Positions 4,548 through 6,116 of a DNA stretch of 6,116 nt are shown piece after piece. Source of the stretch: an uncultured Corynebacterium sp. (GTDB taxonomy: Bacteria > Actinomycetota > Actinomycetes > Mycobacteriales > Mycobacteriaceae); contig CAMILJ010000129.1 in the NCBI GenBank assembly GCA_946222625.1, positions 1 to 6,116 on the forward strand. The letters run 5' to 3'. A program made the translations under genes and the position numbers. The notes below the pieces were generated by a model that saw nothing but the letters and a program-made list of their open reading frames with translations, was not told where the DNA came from and made no database searches. The first letter of the stretch is position 1, and every line of letters starts with the position of its first letter.

Positions 4548-6116
4548 CTAGAGCGGGATGTTTCCGTGCTTGCGTGACGGGCGCGCGACATTCTTGTCCG
4601 TGAAGAAGCGCAGGTTTTTAGCGATTGCACTGCGGGTTTCAGAGGGGAGAATGACGGCGTCGATAAGCCCGCGCTCTGCGGCCTTATACGGGTTGAGCAT
4701 GTGATCTTCGTATTCGCGCTCGAAGGATTTGGTCAGCTCCGTCACGTCGAGCCCCTTCTCGTGGGCGGCCTTGATCTCCTTGCGGTAGATGAAGCCGACG
4801 GCACCGGCTGCACCCATGACCGCGATCTGGGCGGTGGGCCATGCCAGGTTGATGTCTGCGCCCAGCCCCTTGGAGCCCATCACGCAATAGGCGCCGCCGT
4901 AGGCCTTGCGTAGGGTGACGGTGATCTTGGGAACGGTGGCCTCTGCGTAGGCGTAGAGCAGCTTGGCTCCGCGACGCAGGATGCCATCGTGTTCTTGGTC
5001 GGCACCGGGGAGGAAGCCGGGGACGTCGACAAGCATGATGATCGGGATGTTGAAGGCATCGCAGGTGCGCACGAAGCGGGCGGCCTTCTCGGAAGAATCG
5101 ATGTCGAGGCAGCCGGCAAAGACTTGGGGCTGGTTGGCAACGAAACCTACGGTGCGTCCCTCGATGCGCCCGAAGGCGGTAACCACGTTATCGGCGCGGT
5201 CGGCCTGAATCTCCAGGAAGTCACCGTCATCGGTGAGGGCCTCGATGACCTCCTTGACGTCATAGGGCTGGTTCGGGGAGTCCGGGATGATCTCATCCAG
5301 CATGAGGTCGTCGGCAGTTTCTTCACCCAGGTCTTCGTAGGGCTCGACCGGGGTCAGCTGCCGGTTATTGGAGGGAAGGTAGGTCAGCAAGTCGTGGACC
5401 CAATCCAAGGCCTCCTCGTCGCTGGCGGCGGTGTAGTGCGAGGTTCCCGCCTTGTGCATGTGGACGCCCGCGCCGCCGAGTTCTTCTTGGCTGACTTCCT
5501 CGCCGGTGACGGTCTTGATGACGTCTGGTCCGGTGACGAACATCTTGGACTTCTGGTCCACCATCACCACGAAGTCAGTCAGGGCAGGGGAGTAGGCGTT
5601 GCCTCCGGCGCACGCGCCCATGATGACGGAGATCTGCGGGACGACGCCGGAGGCCTTGACGTTTTGGTAAAAGGTCTTGGCAATCCAGTCGAGGGACACG
5701 GCGCCGTCCTGGATGCGGGCGCCGGCGCCCTCGTACAGGCCGATGAGCGGGCGGCCCGTGGTGATGGAAAGCTCCATGATCTTGATCATCTTCTCGCCGT
5801 AGACCTCGCCGAGTGCACCGCCGAAAACGGTACCGTCCTGGGAGAAAATGCAGACCTCGCGGCCGTCGATGGTGCCCCAGCCGGTGACGATGCCATCGGT
5901 CAACGGGCGCTTCTTGCCCATGCCGAAGTCCGCGGTGCGATGTACGGCGAGCATGTCGGTCTCCACGAAGGAGCCTTCATCAAGGAGATAGTCCAGGCGC
6001 TCACGGGCGGTGAGGCGGCCTTGTGCGTGGACCTTTTCGTGGGCTTTCTCGCCCATGGGCTGCGCCGCTGCTTCGCGACGCCTCTTCAGTTCAGCGATCT
6101 TGCCTGCGGTGGTGTC
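4548..6116 (-). CDS. accD1: Acetyl-CoA carboxylase carboxyltransferase (beta) subunit AccD1/DtsR1, N-terminus cut off
   Basis: 522 residues are visible and the frame stays open to the right edge. The Met at 6056 is internal, because 'DTTAGKIAELKRRR' upstream belongs to the family. The protein closely resembles C. glutamicum DtsR1 (about 543 residues, from memory), so roughly 20 residues are missing. It transfers CO2 from carboxybiotin on AccBC to acetyl-CoA, giving malonyl-CoA for FAS-I. All crotonase-fold motifs are intact (visible numbering): GAGARIQDG 130-138, GACAGGNAY 167-175 (N-side oxyanion glycines), PGFLPG 366-371, AYGGAYCVMGSK 405-416 (C-side oxyanion), AWPTAQIAVMGA, and the C-terminal RKHGNIPL. 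Cys411 occupies the position that is Asp in propionyl-type PccB. It is the upstream gene of accD2-accE-maf in this window. In C. glutamicum the promoter is controlled by FasR; any such site would lie beyond the right edge. Confidence 0.95.
   Translation of the reverse strand, partial: DTTAGKIAELKRRREAAAQPMGEKAHEKVHAQGRLTARERLDYLLDEGSFVETDMLAVHRTADFGMGKKRPLTDGIVTGWGTIDGREVCIFSQDGTVFGGALGEVYGEKMIKIMELSITTGRPLIGLYEGAGARIQDGAVSLDWIAKTFYQNVKASGVVPQISVIMGACAGGNAYSPALTDFVVMVDQKSKMFVTGPDVIKTVTGEEVSQEELGGAGVHMHKAGTSHYTAASDEEALDWVHDLLTYLPSNNRQLTPVEPYEDLGEETADDLMLDEIIPDSPNQPYDVKEVIEALTDDGDFLEIQADRADNVVTAFGRIEGRTVGFVANQPQVFAGCLDIDSSEKAARFVRTCDAFNIPIIMLVDVPGFLPGADQEHDGILRRGAKLLYAYAEATVPKITVTLRKAYGGAYCVMGSKGLGADINLAWPTAQIAVMGAAGAVGFIYRKEIKAAHEKGLDVTELTKSFEREYEDHMLNPYKAAERGLIDAVILPSETRSAIAKNLRFFTDKNVARPSRKHGNIPL

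Noticed and set aside
4548..6056. AccD1 starting at ATG 6056
   Set aside because: Family-conserved sequence (TTAGKI, then a basic helix) continues in frame to the window edge, so the true start is outside.

Overview
The window reads as a chromosomal segment of a Corynebacterium-type actinobacterium. By eye the DNA is about 60% G+C, and the right half carries the corynebacterial acyl-CoA carboxylase cluster accD1 (dtsR1), accD2 (dtsR2), accE and maf on the minus strand. I cannot name the species.

Left part, plus strand. Positions 2-310 are the 3' end of a Cj0069-like (ATP-grasp-like) protein, followed by a strong hairpin terminator (338-374). An independent gene (506-1654) encodes an unusual membrane protein: about 275 residues of Ser/Gly/Gln/Asn-rich, FG-rich low-complexity sequence, including 8-residue tandem repeats, joined to a C-terminal two-helix DUF4282 membrane domain. 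It ends at a second strong terminator (1695-1735).

Right part, minus strand, read from the right edge. The carboxyltransferase subunit AccD1 enters from outside the window (N-terminus cut off) and ends at 4548. A 60-bp spacer with three consecutive palindromes follows. Next come AccD2 (443 residues, strikingly degenerate), AccE (64 residues, 10 bp later) and Maf (198 residues, 4 bp later). Behind maf lies a small array of direct and inverted repeats (2264-2352), then a DUF3151 gene (1810-2226) that probably has its own, possibly leaderless, promoter. The DUF3151 and DUF4282 genes converge.

How the genes work together. In C. glutamicum, AccD1 with biotinylated AccBC and AccE makes malonyl-CoA for fatty acid synthesis. 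AccD2 with AccD3, AccBC and AccE carboxylates the long acyl chain used for mycolic acids. The window therefore holds carboxyltransferase and accessory subunits of both complexes. AccBC and AccD3 are not in view. The points most worth a second look are the apparent loss of both oxyanion holes in AccD2, the FG-nucleoporin-like tail of the DUF4282 protein, and the repeat array that begins exactly at the maf stop codon.
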